Part shown: positions 52,702 through 62,130 of the stretch, piece by piece
Numbering within the stretch: the stretch's first letter is position 1
How the letters are laid out: each line of letters starts with the position of its first letter
Assembly: GCF_040549045.1 (NCBI RefSeq)
Contig: NZ_JBEWTB010000002.1
Location: forward strand, 837,501-901,500
Reading direction: 5' to 3'
DNA: 64,000 nucleotides
Source: Endozoicomonas sp. NE40
Lineage (GTDB): Bacteria > Pseudomonadota > Gammaproteobacteria > Pseudomonadales > Endozoicomonadaceae
The notes under the pieces: generated by a model
What the model saw: only the letters and a program-made list of their open reading frames with translations
Told to the model about the DNA's origin: nothing
Database searches by the model: none
Program-made: the position numbers and the translations under genes

Positions 52702-54153
52702 ATGTACGAAAAAACTCTTTCCGAACAAAGCCAGGCTCTTAAGTCAGGCGAACTGTCCAGTGTTGAACTGACACAGACCTACCTGGACCGCATCAGACAG
52801 CTGGACAGCGATTACAACAGTTACATCACTGTCACTGAAGAGCTGGCACTGGCGCAGGCAAAAGAAGCTGACGAGCGTCGTGCAGCCGGTGACGCCACAG
52901 CCCTGACCGGTATCCCTGTTGCTCACAAAGACCTGTTCTGCACCGAAGGCGTTAAAACCACCTGCGGCTCCAATATTCTGGACAACTTTGTAGCCCCTTA
53001 CGAATCCACCGTGACCCGCAAGTTCAGGGAAGCCAGTGCCGTTATGCTGGGTAAAACCAACATGGACGAATTCGCCATGGGCTCTTCCAATGAAAACAGC
53101 CATTACGGAGCCGTGAAAAACCCCTGGGATACCCAAGCCATTCCCGGCGGATCATCCGGTGGTTCCGCTGCCTGTGTAGCTGCCCGTCTGGCGGCCGGCG
53201 CTACCGGTACTGACACTGGCGGCTCCATTCGTCAGCCAGCTTCTCACTGCGGCATTACTGGTCTGAAACCAACCTATGGTCGTGTATCCCGTTATGGCAT
53301 GATCGCCTACGCATCCAGCCTTGACCAGGCAGGCCCGATGGCACAGACCGCTGAAGACTGCGCCCTGATGCTGAATACCATGGCAGGCTTTGATCATCGC
53401 GATTCCACCTGCATGGACCGTGAAGTGCCGGACTACACCACCACCCTGAACGACTCTCTGGAAGGCATGACCATTGGCCTGCCAAAAGAGTACTTCTCCA
53501 CAGGTCTGGACGCTGCGGTTGAACAGCGCATTCGTGATGCCGTTGCTGAATACGAAAAGCTGGGCGCAACCGTAAAAGAAGTCAGCCTGCCAAATCTGGA
53601 GCTGTCCATTCCATCCTATTACGTGATTGCGCCAGCAGAGGCTTCCACCAACCTGTCCCGTTTCGACGGTGCGCGTTTTGGTCATCGCTGTGAAAACCCG
53701 GCTGACCTGATGGATATGTACAAACGCAGCCGCAGCGAAGGTTTTGGTGAAGAAGTCAAACGTCGTATTCTGGTGGGTACCTATGCCCTGTCTGCCGGTT
53801 ACTACGATGCCTACTACCGCAAGGCACAGCAAATCCGCCGTATGATTCGTGACGACTTCATGAATGCCTTCGAACAGTGCGACATCATTATGGGGCCAAA
53901 CGCACCAACACCAGCGTTTAACATTGGTGAAAAGAGCGACGACCCGGTAGCCATGTACCTGTCCGATATCTATACACTGTCTGTTAACCTGGCGGGCCTG
54001 CCAGGTATGTCGGTGCCTGCGGGTATTGTTGAGGGTCGTCCGGTGGGTCTGCAGATGATTGGTCGTCATTTCGATGAAGGCCGCCTGCTGAATGCTGCAC
54101 ATCGCTTCCAGCAAGCCACCGACTTCCACAAAGCCAGTCCATTTACAGCCTGA
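52702..54153 (+). CDS. gatA: Asp-tRNA(Asn)/Glu-tRNA(Gln) amidotransferase subunit A
   Basis: 483-residue amidase that releases ammonia from glutamine or asparagine. The Ser-cisSer-Lys triad region is visible: Lys 76 in PVAHKDLFC, and GGSSGGSAACVAARLAAGATG followed by TDTGGSIRQPASHCG near residues 150-185 (given as separate blocks). ATG 52702 is preferred over a TTG at 52690. Lies 51 bases after gatC and 17 before gatB. Confidence 0.96.
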   Translation: MYEKTLSEQSQALKSGELSSVELTQTYLDRIRQLDSDYNSYITVTEELALAQAKEADERRAAGDATALTGIPVAHKDLFCTEGVKTTCGSNILDNFVAPYESTVTRKFREASAVMLGKTNMDEFAMGSSNENSHYGAVKNPWDTQAIPGGSSGGSAACVAARLAAGATGTDTGGSIRQPASHCGITGLKPTYGRVSRYGMIAYASSLDQAGPMAQTAEDCALMLNTMAGFDHRDSTCMDREVPDYTTTLNDSLEGMTIGLPKEYFSTGLDAAVEQRIRDAVAEYEKLGATVKEVSLPNLELSIPSYYVIAPAEASTNLSRFDGARFGHRCENPADLMDMYKRSRSEGFGEEVKRRILVGTYALSAGYYDAYYRKAQQIRRMIRDDFMNAFEQCDIIMGPNAPTPAFNIGEKSDDPVAMYLSDIYTLSVNLAGLPGMSVPAGIVEGRPVGLQMIGRHFDEGRLLNAAHRFQQATDFHKASPFTA

Positions 54154-54170
54154 TACCGAGGTAACATACA

Positions 54171-55613
54171 ATGCAATGGGAAACAGTGATCGGGCTGGAA
54201 ATTCACGTACAGCTCGCAACCAGAACCAAAATTTTCTCCGGCGCGTCCACGGCGTTCGGTGCTGAACCAAACACCCAGGCCTGCGCCGTCGACCTGGGTC
54301 TGCCGGGTGTACTGCCCGTCGTGAACGAAGAAGCCATTAACATGGCCATCAAATTTGGTCTGGGTATTGATGCCGAGATCAATCGTGTCAACGTATTCGA
54401 GCGTAAAAACTACTTCTACCCGGACCTGCCAAAAGGCTACCAGACCACCCAGCTGGACAAACCTATCGTTGGTGCGGGTCATGTTGACATCACCCTGAAA
54501 GATGGCTCCAGCAAGAGCATTCGCATCCATCATGCGCATCTGGAAGAAGACGCAGGTAAAAGTCTGCACGAAGACTATCACGGCATGTCCGGTATCGACC
54601 TGAACCGCGCAGGCACGCCACTGATCGAAATCGTGACCGAACCTGATCTGCGCAATGCAGAAGAAGCCGTTGCCTTTGCCAAAAAACTGCACTCCATCGT
54701 CACCACGCTGGGCATCTGCGACGGTAACATGTCCCAGGGCTCCATGCGCTTCGACGTTAACGTTTCTGTTCGTCCGAAAGGTCAGGAAGAATTCGGTACC
54801 CGTACCGAAACCAAAAACCTGAACTCCTTCAAGTTCATGGAAGCCGCGATTCTGAAAGAAGTGGAACGCCAGATTGATGTGCTGGAAGACGGCGGTAAAA
54901 TCGTTCAGGAAACCCGCCTGTACAACGGTGACACTGGTGAAGCCCGCTCCATGCGCAGCAAGGAAGAAGCCAATGACTATCGTTACTTCCCCTGCCCGGA
55001 CCTGCTGCCGGTAGTGATTGAAGACAGCCGTCTGGAAAAACTGCGTGCTGACATGCCGGAAATGCCCGATGCGAAAAAAGCCCGTTTTATCAGCGAGTTT
55101 GGACTGAGTGATGTGGACGCGGACATCCTGTCCGGTGATCAGGCAACAGCAACCTTCTTTGAAGCCGCTGCTAAAGGCAGTGATGCCAAGCTGGCATCCA
55201 ACTGGGTACTGGGTGAAGTGTCCCGGTCCCTGAACACCAATGAAATCACCATTTCTGACAGCCCGGTCACCGCTGAGATGCTGGCAGGCCTGATCGTCCG
55301 TATCAAGGACAACACTATTTCCGGCAACATTGCCAAGAAGGTGTTTGAAGCCTTGTGGAACGGTGAAGGCAAAGACGCTGACGAAGTCATCGAGAAGAAA
55401 GGCCTGAAACAGGTCACCGACACCGGTGCCATTGAAGCCATGATCGATGAAGTTCTGGCAGTCAATGCCCAACAGGTCGAAAACTATCGTGCCGCACCTC
55501 CTGAAAAGCGCGGAAAAATGATCGGCTTCTTTGTGGGGCAGGCAATGAAGGCTTCCAAAGGCAAGGCTAATCCGGGAATGGTTAACCAGATTCTGAAGAA
55601 GAAGCTGGGCTAA
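54171..55613 (+). CDS. gatB: Asp-tRNA(Asn)/Glu-tRNA(Gln) amidotransferase subunit B
   Basis: 480-residue GatB, which binds the mischarged tRNA and activates its side-chain carboxylate with ATP. Family blocks: WETVIGLEIHVQLATRTKIF at the N-terminus, KNYFYPDLPKGYQTTQ near residue 80, HHAHLEEDAGKSLH and GIDLNRAGTPLIEIVTEPD near 120-160, SMRFDVNVSVRPKG near 190, and a C-terminal YqeY-like tail ending MVNQILKKKLG. Last gene of the operon, before a terminator. Confidence 0.97.
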   Translation: MQWETVIGLEIHVQLATRTKIFSGASTAFGAEPNTQACAVDLGLPGVLPVVNEEAINMAIKFGLGIDAEINRVNVFERKNYFYPDLPKGYQTTQLDKPIVGAGHVDITLKDGSSKSIRIHHAHLEEDAGKSLHEDYHGMSGIDLNRAGTPLIEIVTEPDLRNAEEAVAFAKKLHSIVTTLGICDGNMSQGSMRFDVNVSVRPKGQEEFGTRTETKNLNSFKFMEAAILKEVERQIDVLEDGGKIVQETRLYNGDTGEARSMRSKEEANDYRYFPCPDLLPVVIEDSRLEKLRADMPEMPDAKKARFISEFGLSDVDADILSGDQATATFFEAAAKGSDAKLASNWVLGEVSRSLNTNEITISDSPVTAEMLAGLIVRIKDNTISGNIAKKVFEALWNGEGKDADEVIEKKGLKQVTDTGAIEAMIDEVLAVNAQQVENYRAAPPEKRGKMIGFFVGQAMKASKGKANPGMVNQILKKKLG

Positions 55614-55623
55614 AACCACTATA

Positions 55624-55660
55624 ACGATGTGCCTTATTGACAGGCGCATCGTTTATTTTT
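55624..55660 (+). terminator. Rho-independent terminator of gatCAB
   Basis: ACGATGTGCCT and AGGCGCATCGT form an 11-bp stem with one G-U pair and a 7-base loop, followed by TTATTTTT. It lies 10 bases after the gatB stop. Confidence 0.92.
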
Positions 55661-55752
55661 CTCTTCTTCAGGTTAATATCGTTCAACATTTCCGGCAGAC
55701 AAGAGGTTTAATACCCATTGCGTAAATGGCCTCTCATAATGGTAACTTAATC

Positions 55753-56232
55753 ATGTTGACTTTCAACAAGGTACCCAGTAGCAATAAGTTAGTCATTGGC
55801 TGTGGATCCGGACATACCCATCCAGGGGGGCATTTAGGTTGTGATACCATGGATATCAGCAGTGAGATGGAACCCGATATTTTAGGTGACATCACCAAGA
55901 CTTGTCGTATGCACATGGAAATGTTTGAACGGTATCAATTTATCTTATGTGAAGGTTTGCCTGGTAAAATATATCGGGAACCGTTTTTTTATGAAAATCT
56001 TGATTTTTTTTGTAAAAAAAATGGTTTGATAATATTCTCTCCAATTATCTCCTCCTCTATCGCCTTATTAGCCAATTACGCATCCCTTTATCCATGGAGG
56101 CTGAATATTATGGATTTATCGAACCGATATTTATTAAGCCCCTTTGAATATGATGAATATTTTCGCCTGGTTAATGATCTGTATTTTAAGTATGGATCCA
56201 AAGGCAGTATTTCATACATTGCAACAAAGTAA
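55753..56232 (+). CDS. Hypothetical protein with a degenerate methyltransferase-like N-terminus
   Basis: 159-residue protein, no signal peptide. The N-terminus KLVIGCGSGHTHPGGHLGC followed by DTMDISSEMEPDILGDIT resembles motif I and the acidic loop of Rossmann-fold SAM methyltransferases, and similar text occurs in short predicted methyltransferases. The rest (FERYQFILCEGLPG, NGLIIFSPIISSS) would be later strands, but the fold looks truncated. ATG 55753 is used; ATG 55726 would add nine residues. A+T-rich, between gatCAB and the kinase pair. Function unknown. Confidence 0.6.
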   Translation: MLTFNKVPSSNKLVIGCGSGHTHPGGHLGCDTMDISSEMEPDILGDITKTCRMHMEMFERYQFILCEGLPGKIYREPFFYENLDFFCKKNGLIIFSPIISSSIALLANYASLYPWRLNIMDLSNRYLLSPFEYDEYFRLVNDLYFKYGSKGSISYIATK

Positions 56233-56243
56233 GAACATATATT

Positions 56244-57734
56244 TTAATCATTTTCAGGCTCCTCACCCACTGGTTCAACTTTCTGTTCTTTAACCGGTGA
56301 ACTTTCATCCTCAGCTTGCTCATCAACATCAGAAGAGTCGTCATCTGAATCAGCTTCGTTCAGATCAATATCCTCCATCACCCTCTCCAGACAATCTTTT
56401 ACTGCTTCAATAGATGGACGATTTTCAGGTTTTATACAGCAACAGGGGTACGCTACTTCTTTCAAAACTTTAATGTATTGTTCAACAGCAAACTCACCCC
56501 ATTTTATTACAAGACTCCGTATTAAATACTTCTGCTGACTTCTCTGCGCTAATCCAATGAGATACTGAATATTTTCTCTGTCTTCAAGATACTTGCTCAG
56601 TAGAACCTCAATAATCAACAGGCCCACTCCATACATTTGCCCTCTTTTTGTTACCAGCCCTCCTGCTCTTATTTCTGGTGCCAGATGATAACATTTAATA
56701 ACACTGGATGGCTTTGATTCAGGTTCTACTTTAAACAGAGAACCAAAATCAATGAGTTTCACCTCCCCGTCTTCATTAAACATCAGATTCGAACTCTTCA
56801 GATCAATATAGAGAACATTCTTCTCATGCAAGTACTCCAGCGCATCAAGAATACACATAAACATATCGCCAAATCCGTGGGCAGATAACCGGCACTTAAA
56901 TTCTTTAAGTTTCTCAAAACGCTGGGAACTCAGTATAAGCTCTTTAAAGCTATAAGGCAGGTACTCCAGATACAGTACAACCAGTTTTTCTGACTTATTT
57001 TCCTCATGAGCAATCAACTTTACTATCCCCTGGTGTTTGAGCTGTAAAAGCTGCCTTACTTCTTTTAAAAGGTTTTCAACGAGTTGATCGTCTGTCTGGT
57101 TTGTAACTGTTTTTCTTACTTTAGCAACAATTTTTTTCTGTACACCGTCTTTAACGCGCTGCAACAGGAAAGCATCACTAAATGTACCACTCCCAATAAG
57201 AAGAGCTTTGCTTCGCCAACACTCTATCGCTTGTTTTAAGGAACGCTCGCCTGGCGTTTCACTGGAAGACTGCTGACTTGCTTCCTGTACTTGAGGCGTC
57301 GTACAACTTTCTTCTTCAGGCTGGCTGTCTTCCTGGTTATTGTCAGCTTCCGGCTGCTCAGTACCAGCACTGCCTTCACTTGACGGTGAATGTCGTACAT
57401 ATTTCTCATAATTAACTGACCACGGCAATGTATGGCAGGCGCAAAACGGTCGTGCAAATGATTTAACCGAGTATTCATCATCTTCTGAATCCACACCAGC
57501 TTCTTCATCACCCCATAAATCAGTGATTAAATCACGATTGTCTTCATGAAAAGGCTCTTCAGCAACAAAGTTATCATCGGATATCTCTATTAACGTTGAA
57601 TCTACTTCTTCGGGCATGGAACGCATATAGGTAAAAGCCAGCAACAGCAAAGGATCCAGTAAATTTTTTTCATTACCCGGATAAAATGCACCTGATAAAA
57701 CGATAGCCCCGGAAAGCACACATTCAATGATCAT
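56244..57734 (-). CDS. Eukaryotic-like Ser/Thr protein kinase, copy 1
   Basis: 496-residue protein. An N-terminal hydrophobic segment (MIIECVLSGAIVLSGAFYPG) with LLLLAFTYMRSMPEEV is shared with the neighbouring kinase. An acidic Ser/Glu/Gln-rich linker covers residues about 70-165. The kinase domain has LIGSGTFSDAF (Gly loop), IVAKVRK (Lys 205), a helix-C Glu in LLKEVRQLLQ, catalytic loop LYIDLKSSNLMF (Asp 311, Asn 316), IDFGSL (DFG) and LAPEI. The HRD motif reads Y-I-D, so it is a non-RD kinase, but key catalytic residues remain. The C-tail is acidic. ATG 57734 matches the start of the paralog. Confidence 0.85.
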   Translation of the reverse strand: MIIECVLSGAIVLSGAFYPGNEKNLLDPLLLLAFTYMRSMPEEVDSTLIEISDDNFVAEEPFHEDNRDLITDLWGDEEAGVDSEDDEYSVKSFARPFCACHTLPWSVNYEKYVRHSPSSEGSAGTEQPEADNNQEDSQPEEESCTTPQVQEASQQSSSETPGERSLKQAIECWRSKALLIGSGTFSDAFLLQRVKDGVQKKIVAKVRKTVTNQTDDQLVENLLKEVRQLLQLKHQGIVKLIAHEENKSEKLVVLYLEYLPYSFKELILSSQRFEKLKEFKCRLSAHGFGDMFMCILDALEYLHEKNVLYIDLKSSNLMFNEDGEVKLIDFGSLFKVEPESKPSSVIKCYHLAPEIRAGGLVTKRGQMYGVGLLIIEVLLSKYLEDRENIQYLIGLAQRSQQKYLIRSLVIKWGEFAVEQYIKVLKEVAYPCCCIKPENRPSIEAVKDCLERVMEDIDLNEADSDDDSSDVDEQAEDESSPVKEQKVEPVGEEPEND

Positions 57735-57830
57735 AGAAACCAAATAAATGAAGTATAAGGCTTATCAGGTTAGTTAATAATTATTTTTCAGCCACCGGAC
57801 TATGATGCTAAAACAGGTTTGGGATGATTT

Positions 57831-57991
57831 ATACCAATCAAAGTTATTAGCTTCGTCATGAGCATGACTTTTCCGCCGGTTAGACAAGACGGCGTGAGGA
57901 GTCATAGCCTTAGCTATGGCGACGATCGCCAACGCTGGATAACCGGCTGAAAAGTCAGCGCAATAGAATAGTTAATAACTGCGATTGGTAT
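57831..57991. mobile_element. 161-bp palindromic MITE-like element
   Basis: The ends ATACCAATCAAAGTTATTA and TAATAACTGCGATTGGTAT are complementary with two mismatches. Complementarity resumes further in (GACTTTTCCGCCGGTTA against TAACCGGCTGAAAAGTC), so most of the element can fold into one long hairpin. It encodes nothing and lies between the two kinase genes. Shorter relatives are at 25746-25817 and, as a solo end, at 34669-34682. No transposase is present in the window. Confidence 0.75.
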
Positions 57992-58006
57992 TACACACCA
58001 TCGACT

Positions 58007-59566
58007 TTAGTATCCGGGGACTATCTGATCATATTCCAGCCTTTGCTTCTTGACAGGAGGATAGGCATCGACATCCTTACCATGACCTTCAATAACCTTT
58101 TTCGCCTCTCCCTCAAACTCTATAAGGCCTGAAGGTGTAAATTCCGGATCCATTATTCGGTCAATGGCATCTGCTATTTCATCCAGCATAGTGGACACAT
58201 CATCAAAATCAGGGCGCTTATCTGGGTCAGACTCGCAACATGGGAAGCCAATATCATCTAGTAATGACGCGTACTCACTAACAATATCTTCACCCCAGCA
58301 AACAATCATCTTTCGAAGCAATTCACTTTGATCCATTGGACGCTTGTTATCTATGTATTCCTGAACCTCGGGAGAGTTCTCAATATACTTATTGTGTAGC
58401 AATTGTATCATTAAGAGACCAAAGCTAAATAATTGCCCTTTAGTCGTCACTTCTTGTCCTGCACGAATCTCCGGTGCCAGGTAGTAGCTTTTTTCAGCGT
58501 CGGAGAACCCCTCACTTTTGTCATATTGCAACAACAGGCCAAAATCAATCAGCTTCAAGGTGCCGTTCTCATTGAAACGCAGGTTTCCACTATGCAGGTC
58601 AAAATACATAATGTCCCACCGCCGCAGATACCTCAGAACTTCATGGAGACAGAAGAAAACATTGATTAATCCCTTCTCTGATAACACATTGTTATTTAGC
58701 CCTGTAAACTTCTGAGCTGGCTCCTTACTAACAATCAGCTGATAGAAGCCGTAAGGCAAATACTCAAGATAAATCACCAGATTTCTGACTTCGTCTGATT
58801 CATAGGCAATCAGCTTGACAATGCCAGGGTGATCAAGCACTTGCAGCCACCGTCTTTCACGGTCCAGATTATGAAAGGCACGCCTCCCGGGCTTTTTCAT
58901 TACTTTGGCAGCAATTCTTATTCGCTTTCCGTCCTGGTTCAGAGCCCCCAAAAAAACCTCTCCATAAGTGCCAGATCCGAGTCGTTTTGCAGTACTGCGC
59001 ATCGTTGCAATCCGTGCCGCAACCCGTGTACTCAATGAGGCAGGCTCCCCCGAAGGCTGACCACTATCATCCTCAGACTGGGTTTCTTCATCTGCATCGG
59101 ATTCATCCTGTTTATCTTCATTGCTTTCTTCTTTTTTGGTGTCGTCATTGCTTGCCTCACCATCAGGAGCCTGTCGCAATAAATTGTTAAAATCAGGGAA
59201 CCATAAAACAGCTACCTTGCCGAGCCTCCCGGGAGCATCTAGCCTCTCTTTCCGTGATTCCTCATCTACCTCTCTATCGGGAAACTGGTTTTCAAAGCTC
59301 AGGTTCTGATCTATAGAATAAGATCTGGACCATTCCTGTAACGCTTTTTCATATTCGCTCAATATCCCATCTTCTGGCGGCAGTTCTGGTTCCTGGTAAT
59401 AATCCAGGTCTGTCGTGTCAATGAATACCTGATGCACTTCTTCAGGAGTCGAATGTACATAGGCGAATGCAAGCAATAACATTGGCTCCAGTATTCTTTT
59501 TTCCTCAACCGGAAACAAACCACCGGAGAATGCTATAGCTAAGGAAACAGTCCATTCGAACAGCAT
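58007..59566 (-). CDS. Eukaryotic-like Ser/Thr protein kinase, copy 2
   Basis: 519-residue paralog of the kinase at 56244. The N-terminus (MLFEWTVSLAIAFSGGLFPV, then LLLAFAYVHSTPEEV) aligns with copy 1, suggesting a common targeting segment. An acidic linker (DDTKKEESNEDKQDESDADE) spans about residues 140-170. Kinase motifs: RLGSGTYGEVFLG, IAAKVMKK (Lys 221), LEYLPYGFYQLI hinge, catalytic loop MYFDLHSGNLRF (Asp 323, Asn 328), LIDFGLLL and YLAPEI. HRD is replaced by Y-F-D and the usual Lys after Asp-Leu is His, which may lower activity. ATG 59566 was chosen by alignment with copy 1; ATG 59596 is in frame. Confidence 0.85.
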   Translation of the reverse strand: MLFEWTVSLAIAFSGGLFPVEEKRILEPMLLLAFAYVHSTPEEVHQVFIDTTDLDYYQEPELPPEDGILSEYEKALQEWSRSYSIDQNLSFENQFPDREVDEESRKERLDAPGRLGKVAVLWFPDFNNLLRQAPDGEASNDDTKKEESNEDKQDESDADEETQSEDDSGQPSGEPASLSTRVAARIATMRSTAKRLGSGTYGEVFLGALNQDGKRIRIAAKVMKKPGRRAFHNLDRERRWLQVLDHPGIVKLIAYESDEVRNLVIYLEYLPYGFYQLIVSKEPAQKFTGLNNNVLSEKGLINVFFCLHEVLRYLRRWDIMYFDLHSGNLRFNENGTLKLIDFGLLLQYDKSEGFSDAEKSYYLAPEIRAGQEVTTKGQLFSFGLLMIQLLHNKYIENSPEVQEYIDNKRPMDQSELLRKMIVCWGEDIVSEYASLLDDIGFPCCESDPDKRPDFDDVSTMLDEIADAIDRIMDPEFTPSGLIEFEGEAKKVIEGHGKDVDAYPPVKKQRLEYDQIVPGY

Positions 59567-59848
59567 AGAGACACCGCCAACCGGTAAATTTAACATTTAT
59601 TCAAAATTGTGGGCATAGTCTAGACTGAGTCTGACCTTTATATTTACTTATTTTCACTTTTAAATACGGGCCTGAAACCGATGATTCTCATTCAGCTACA
59701 GTTATGACTTATGTACCAGTCAACTACGATCACAAACAGTAAAAAACTCCTCTGCTTCCTGGCTCATATGCCTGTTCCATTATCGCCAACCCACTTCCTT
59801 CAGCAGACGAATCAGACATAATGCCGCTTCAGTTGATTTGATATAATA

Positions 59849-60485
59849 GTGAGAATCATGTGCCGGGCTTCTCTTATGATGGTTAATCAACTTCGTTTTG
59901 GTGCAATTGCCGATGACGCGTTTCATGTCGCCATTGATATGCAGCGGATGTTTGCTGAACCGGGTACTTTTTTCTGCCCTGACTTCCCATCAATTATCCC
60001 TGTTGTGGGTAAAATCACAGCCCTCCAGCCAGAGAACACTGTATTTACGCGTTACGTGAAACCAGACAGAGAAGAGATGACCGGAGCTTTATGGCAGGAA
60101 TGTTATCGACAGTGGGTAAGCAGTACTCTGGGATCACTGAATAGCGAAATGTTCGATCTTATTGACCCTCTGTTACGCTTTATTCCTCCAGCGAATGTAG
60201 TGGAGAAAACCACCTATTCAGCCTTTGAAAGTAATGCGTTCACAGAGTTACTGGACAAACGACAACCTGATACTCTAATTTTTACCGGGGTAAAAACCAA
60301 TTACTGTGTGTTAGCAACAGTATTAGCATCTGTTGATAAGCATTATCGAACGATTGTGGTCACCGATGGTGTAGCGGGCTCAACAGCTGAAACTCAGATG
60401 GCTGTTAAAAAAAACTCTTTTTGCACGCTTTGAACATCAGATTGAGCTAACAAGCGTTGAAAACCTGCTGTGCCAGTGGAAATAG
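59849..60485 (+). pseudogene. Isochorismatase-like cysteine hydrolase with a frameshift at an A8 run
   Basis: The frame from 59849 encodes an isochorismatase-family hydrolase core: FHVAIDMQRMFAEPGTFF (catalytic Asp), VFTRYVKPDREEM, VEKTTYSAFES, and FTGVKTNYCVLATVLAS with the catalytic Cys. The frame ends at 60431-60433 after a short foreign tail. If one A of the 8-A run at 60407-60414 is skipped, the sequence continues as KKTLFARFEHQIELTSVENL and stops at 60485, the normal family C-terminus. This could be a disrupted gene, slippage-dependent expression, or a sequencing error. The N-terminal start is uncertain; ATG 59879 is also possible. Confidence 0.75.
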
Positions 60486-60636
60486 CCCTGACTCGATAAT
60501 CACTTAACCGAATTCTGCTGACAACATACCATTCTTAAAAAATGAATTATTTTCAATGACTCAGTTAACCCCTTCCTGACTTTGCTGCTAAATTTTCTGA
60601 TTGAATATTCATACAGTCAAAAAAGGAAGGAATATC

Positions 60637-62109
60637 ATGCGTACAGCGTACGTTTTATTCACGCTGATCATTCTGTCGATCTCTGGTTATTCTTTATCAG
60701 GTTCGGCAAGAGGGGGGATTTTATCAGAGCGAACGCTCCGGAATTATCCGGCATTCATATCGGAAAGCCCTCCTGAAACGCTTCTAAAGCAAACCATTGA
60801 ATTATTTGTATCACCTCTGTTTGAGCCTTATGAAGCGGGCATAAAAGCTGTTCCAAGGGGTAATAAAAAAAATCAGCTCCCTCAACACCAGAACTTTAAC
60901 GATCAAGACTTCAGCTCGGAAGAAGAGGATTATGACCAGGAATCCCAAGAAGCTGTACCTTTTTTCAGAGATGTTCATTTTGAAAAATTGAGTGGCCGTC
61001 TGAATACCACTTTGAATAAGCTTGATAACTGGCTAAAAAGCCATCCGGATATTGTTCTGATTCTTGAACTGGATATTGATGGGGTAATGATACATTTCCT
61101 GCCCCCTCCCACTTTAGACAATCTATCTGACAGCCCTGAAAACCAGCAGAAAATACTGGATCGTCTTGACGCGTTCATCAGGGAGCATCCTAACATTTAC
61201 CTTTTCTACAATACTGCCCGATCTGACCTGTCGTTTGAGCGCCCCCACAGAACGATTCAGGCAGAGGCAGATGGGCCTTATGGGAATAACATCACATACC
61301 AATTACCTGCCGCAAGGGCCATCATAACAGGTGGTGGTGGTCATATTGAGTTGGCATCTGATGATTTTGCAACAGTTCCGGATCTTATAGAAATCAATGC
61401 CGCTCTTGACCAGTGGCGCGAGGACGATTTAAAAGCATTGCCCAATGTCCTTTCTAGTTTCGTGATTAGTAACCACTATCACTCAAGTGGCTCGAAAACA
61501 AGGCTCCCCATAATACTCACACGCAAAAATTCGGGAAGCCCATTGATCACAGGGCCGTTTAATACGCTCCCCATGATGCAATTCATAGCACTTTTTTATA
61601 AAACAACGAACGATATCCTCTACTACAGCTTCAATGGAGTTGCCCTGAACAAAGGCACTGCCGCCCGGTTGCTACTGAGCCTTCTGCTTAAGAAGCAGTT
61701 TCTAAAAGGAAAAAAAGGTCTGCTGATAGCCGCTGGTGACTCTTTCTACGATGCCCCAATGATAAACCCTGTCTTTGAAGCAGCGACCCTTGAAGTTGTT
61801 AACGAGAACCAGCTGACAACCATGGAAAACCGTATCAGAAACGACATCAGACTCACCAAGGTACCTCAGCTCCCTCCCGCTACAAATTTTTTATTGGAAG
61901 GCAACCTGGTCTGGCTGCTGGGGGTTAAGGTTTGCAACATAAATGCAAGCATTTTTAATATTTGCGATTCATCAAACCCTACCCTTAACCAGAAGCTTTC
62001 GAACCCAAAGATAGTGGGGGTAAAAGGGCAGGGACTGGAGTTAACCGTTAGCCTGTTTGAGAAAATCACTAATGCCCTGAGTCGATATCAGGCTACATCT
62101 GCACTTTAG
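60637..62109 (+). CDS. Exported HAD-superfamily (class IIB-like) protein
   Basis: 490-residue protein with a signal peptide (MRTAYVLFTLIILSISGYSL). An acidic stretch (DFSSEEEDYDQESQE) precedes the HAD domain: VLILELDIDGVMIHF near residue 140 (D-x-D-G motif I), LFYNTARSDLSFE near 190 (motif II), GVALNKGTAARLLLSLLL (motif III Lys), and LIAAGDSFYDAPMINPVF near 370 (motif IV). The large cap between motifs II and III and the GDSxxDxxM motif fit the Cof/sucrose-phosphatase type. ATG 60637 has AAGGAAGG upstream. Substrate unknown. Confidence 0.75.
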   Translation: MRTAYVLFTLIILSISGYSLSGSARGGILSERTLRNYPAFISESPPETLLKQTIELFVSPLFEPYEAGIKAVPRGNKKNQLPQHQNFNDQDFSSEEEDYDQESQEAVPFFRDVHFEKLSGRLNTTLNKLDNWLKSHPDIVLILELDIDGVMIHFLPPPTLDNLSDSPENQQKILDRLDAFIREHPNIYLFYNTARSDLSFERPHRTIQAEADGPYGNNITYQLPAARAIITGGGGHIELASDDFATVPDLIEINAALDQWREDDLKALPNVLSSFVISNHYHSSGSKTRLPIILTRKNSGSPLITGPFNTLPMMQFIALFYKTTNDILYYSFNGVALNKGTAARLLLSLLLKKQFLKGKKGLLIAAGDSFYDAPMINPVFEAATLEVVNENQLTTMENRIRNDIRLTKVPQLPPATNFLLEGNLVWLLGVKVCNINASIFNICDSSNPTLNQKLSNPKIVGVKGQGLELTVSLFEKITNALSRYQATSAL

Positions 62110-62130
62110 GGCTTAAGGTTGTCCTGCCAC

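Noticed and set aside
54066..55649. 527-codon open frame on the minus strand opposite gatB
   Set aside because: Codon-bias shadow of gatB; no family resemblance and no ribosome site.
31673..59566. Functional kinase-phosphatase pair formed by the PP2A-like phosphatase and the two kinases
   Set aside because: They are about 25 kb apart with the housekeeping core between them; nothing in the sequence links them.
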